Assembly: GCA_903813345.2 (NCBI GenBank)
Contig: CAIIXF020000003.1
Location: 34,273,000-34,336,999 of the forward strand
DNA length: 64,000 bases
From: Owenia fusiformis
Taxonomy: Eukaryota; Annelida; Polychaeta; Sabellida; Oweniidae
Direction of reading: 5' to 3'
Below the pieces are notes generated by a model. That model was not told the origin of the DNA and searched no databases. It saw only the letters and a program-made list of their open reading frames with translations. The position numbers and the translations under genes were made by a program. The first letter of the stretch is position 1, and every line of letters begins with the position of its first letter. Of this stretch, positions 61,731 to 64,000 are shown piece after piece.

Positions 61731-64000
61731 AATAGTAAACTGAATTAGTTTGTTTTCTCCCAACATGGTTATATTAGCATTGTAGGCATTATCCCGTTCA
61801 CAATGGTATATAACAATCCTATATTTGAGAAAAAGCACGGAGGAAAAGTCAATCCTTATAGACACAGGTCCTTTTAGCGAAATTCAGGAAATTTGATTTT
61901 GAGATTTCTTGAAATTTCTTTGGGGTGGGGGTACACCTTACAGATTGCATCACAGATTGAGTACACCCAACTGAGGTGAACATGGCCATATGGGGTATCA
62001 TTGGAAAGCGATTTCTACTATCTTTCAAGTGATATCCATGCCAAGGCGTTCAAATGCATCTTATGACGTCATATTGGTAGGAAGAAACAAAGGTTCATTC
62101 AAAACTGCCCCGAAAACAATTGAATGGCACGGGAGAATGGAATTCGGGGTACTTGGCACAGTGGCCTCGCCCCCAAAACACCAAAATTGCTTCAAAATGT
62201 CACGATTTTGGTAGCATTGTTCAGCTAAGATACAGCCCTTTAATATGATATGCGCTATTAGGCTTCTCAATGAACTAAAAAACCTCAAAAAGGGATAAAA
62301 CCTTCAAAATGCCCCAAAAAAGCGCCTTCTAATAGTAAACTGAATTAGTTTGTTTTCTCCCAACATGGTTATATTAGCATTGTAGGCATTATCCCGATCA
62401 CAATGGTATATAACAATCCTATATTTGAGAAAAAGCACGGAGGAAAAGTCAATCCTTATAGACACAGGTCCTTTTAGCGAAATTCAGGAAATTTGATTTT
62501 GAGATTTCTTGAAATTTCTTTGGGGTGGGGGTACACCTTACAGATTGCATCACAGATTGAGTACACCCAACTGAGGTGAACATGGCCATATGGGGTATCA
62601 TTGGAAAGCGATTTCTACTATCTTTCAAGTGATATCCATGCCAAGGCGTTCAAATGCATCTTATGACGTCATATTGGTAGGAAGAAACAAAGGTTCATTC
62701 AAAACTGCCCCGAAAACAATTGAATGGCACGGGAGAATGGAATTCGGGGTACTTGGCACAGTGGCCTCGCCCCCAAAACACCAAAATTGCTTCAAAATGT
62801 CACGATTTTGGTAGCATTGTTCAGCTAAGATACAGCCCTTTAATATGATATGCGCTATTAGGCTTCTCAATGAACTAAAAAACCTCAAAAAGGGATAAAA
62901 CCTTCAAAATGCCCCAAAAAAGCGCCTTCTATTAAGTAAACTGAATTAGTTTGTTTTCTCCCAACATGGTTATATTAGCATTGTAGGCATTATCCCGTTC
63001 ACAATGGTATATAACAATCCTATATTTGAGAAAAAGCACGGAGGAAAAGTCAATCCTTATAGACACAGGTCCTTTTAGCGAAATTCAGGAAATTTGATTT
63101 TGAGATTTCTTGAAATTTCTTTGGGGTGGGGGTACACCTTACAGATTGCATCACAGATTGAGTACACCCAACTGAGGTGAACATGGCCATATGGGGTATC
63201 ATTGGAAAGCGATTTCTACTATCTTTCAAGTGATATCCATGCCAAGGCGTTCAAATGCATCTTATGACGTCATATTGGTAGGAAGAAACAAAGGTTCATT
63301 CAAAACTGCCCCGAAAACAATTGAATGGCACGGGAGAATGGAATTCGGGGTACTTGGCACAGTGGCCTCGCCCCCAAAACACCAAAATTGCTTCAAAATG
63401 TCACGATTTTGGTAGCATTGTTCAGCTAAGATACAGCCCTTTAATATGATATGCGCTATTAGGCTTCTCAATGAACTAAAAAACCTCAAAAAGGGATAAA
63501 ACCTTCAAAATGCCCCAAAAAAGCGCCTTCTAATAGTAAACTGAATTAGTTTGTTTTCTCCCAACATGGTTATATTTGCATTGTAGGCATTATCCCGATC
63601 ACAATGGTATATAACAATCCTATATTTGAGAAAAAGCACGGAGGAAAAGTCAATCCTTATAGACACAGGTCCTTTTAGCGAAATTCAGGAAATTTGATTT
63701 TGAGATTTCTTGAAATTTCTTTGGGGTGGGGGTACACCTTACAGATTGCATCACAGATTGAGTACACCCAACTGAGGTGAACATGGCCATATGGGGTATC
63801 ATTGGAAAGCGATTTCTACTATCTTTCAAGTGATATCCATGCCAAGGCGTTCAAATGCATCTTATGACGTCATATTGGTAGGAAGAAACAAAGGTTCATT
63901 CAAAACTGCCCCGAAAACAATTGAATGGCACGGGAGAATGGAATTCGGGGTACTTGGCACAGTGGCCTCGCCCCCAAAACACCAAAATTGCTTCAAAATG
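61731..64000. repeat. 600-bp satellite, nearly four copies
   Basis: Monomers start with AATAGTAAACTGAATTAG at 61731 and 62331, with a one-base longer junction (ATTAAGTAAACTG) near 62932, and again at 63532; the last is cut by the window edge. Copies differ at only a handful of positions that I could see (for example CCCGTTC versus CCCGATC alternating between copies). The 74-75-codon frames inside recur only because the DNA does. The array begins abruptly after ACTATATCCT. Confidence 0.95.

Noticed and set aside
61990-63489. Identical 74-75-codon frames repeated three times on both strands
   Set aside because: They recur only because the 600-bp satellite does; no recognisable domain.

Overview
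This is animal nuclear DNA, not microbial: protein-coding sequence is split into small exons with clean GT..AG introns, and AT-rich non-coding DNA is packed with transposons, foldback elements, SINE/LINE pieces and satellites. The proteins (prolidase, SIL1, an ASB protein, a TRP-type channel, a PLP-dependent gamma-lyase) fit a bilaterian, probably a marine invertebrate; I cannot name the species from sequence alone. All exon chains below were joined by reading splice sites and checking that phases agree.

Layout. 1-4346 (-): 5' end of prolidase PEPD, running off the left edge. 4347-9431: intergenic, dominated by an alternating ~338-bp tandem array enclosed by short inverted repeats. 9432-12318 (-): a complete four-exon gene for a 203-residue protein with an N-terminal chromodomain and a C-terminal membrane anchor, the most interesting gene here; its first intron is nearly filled by three small transposons. 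12385-22243: transposon-rich desert, including a Mutator-like foldback element split by a pogo/Tigger-like insertion. 22287-29621 (+): complete SIL1 (ER co-chaperone, 467 aa, ends KDEL). 31515-37294 (-): complete 653-aa TRP-like cation channel lacking obvious ankyrin repeats. 37295-40474: small inverted-repeat elements. 40475-53863 or beyond (-): Cys/Met-metabolism PLP enzyme (methionine/cystathionine gamma-lyase type); its introns hold a broken young Ty3/Gypsy element and a 2.4-kb transposon with dense CATGCA arrays. 56465-57722: 66-bp tandem array. 57884-60722 (-): complete 434-aa ankyrin/SOCS-box protein. 61731-64000: four copies (last one cut) of a near-identical 600-bp satellite.

The genes are not a functional cluster; they are unrelated housekeeping, signalling and chromatin genes. 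The main themes worth follow-up are the putative membrane-anchored chromodomain reader, the channel with a reduced N-terminus, and several transposons whose ends, target-site duplications and nesting order can be read directly.
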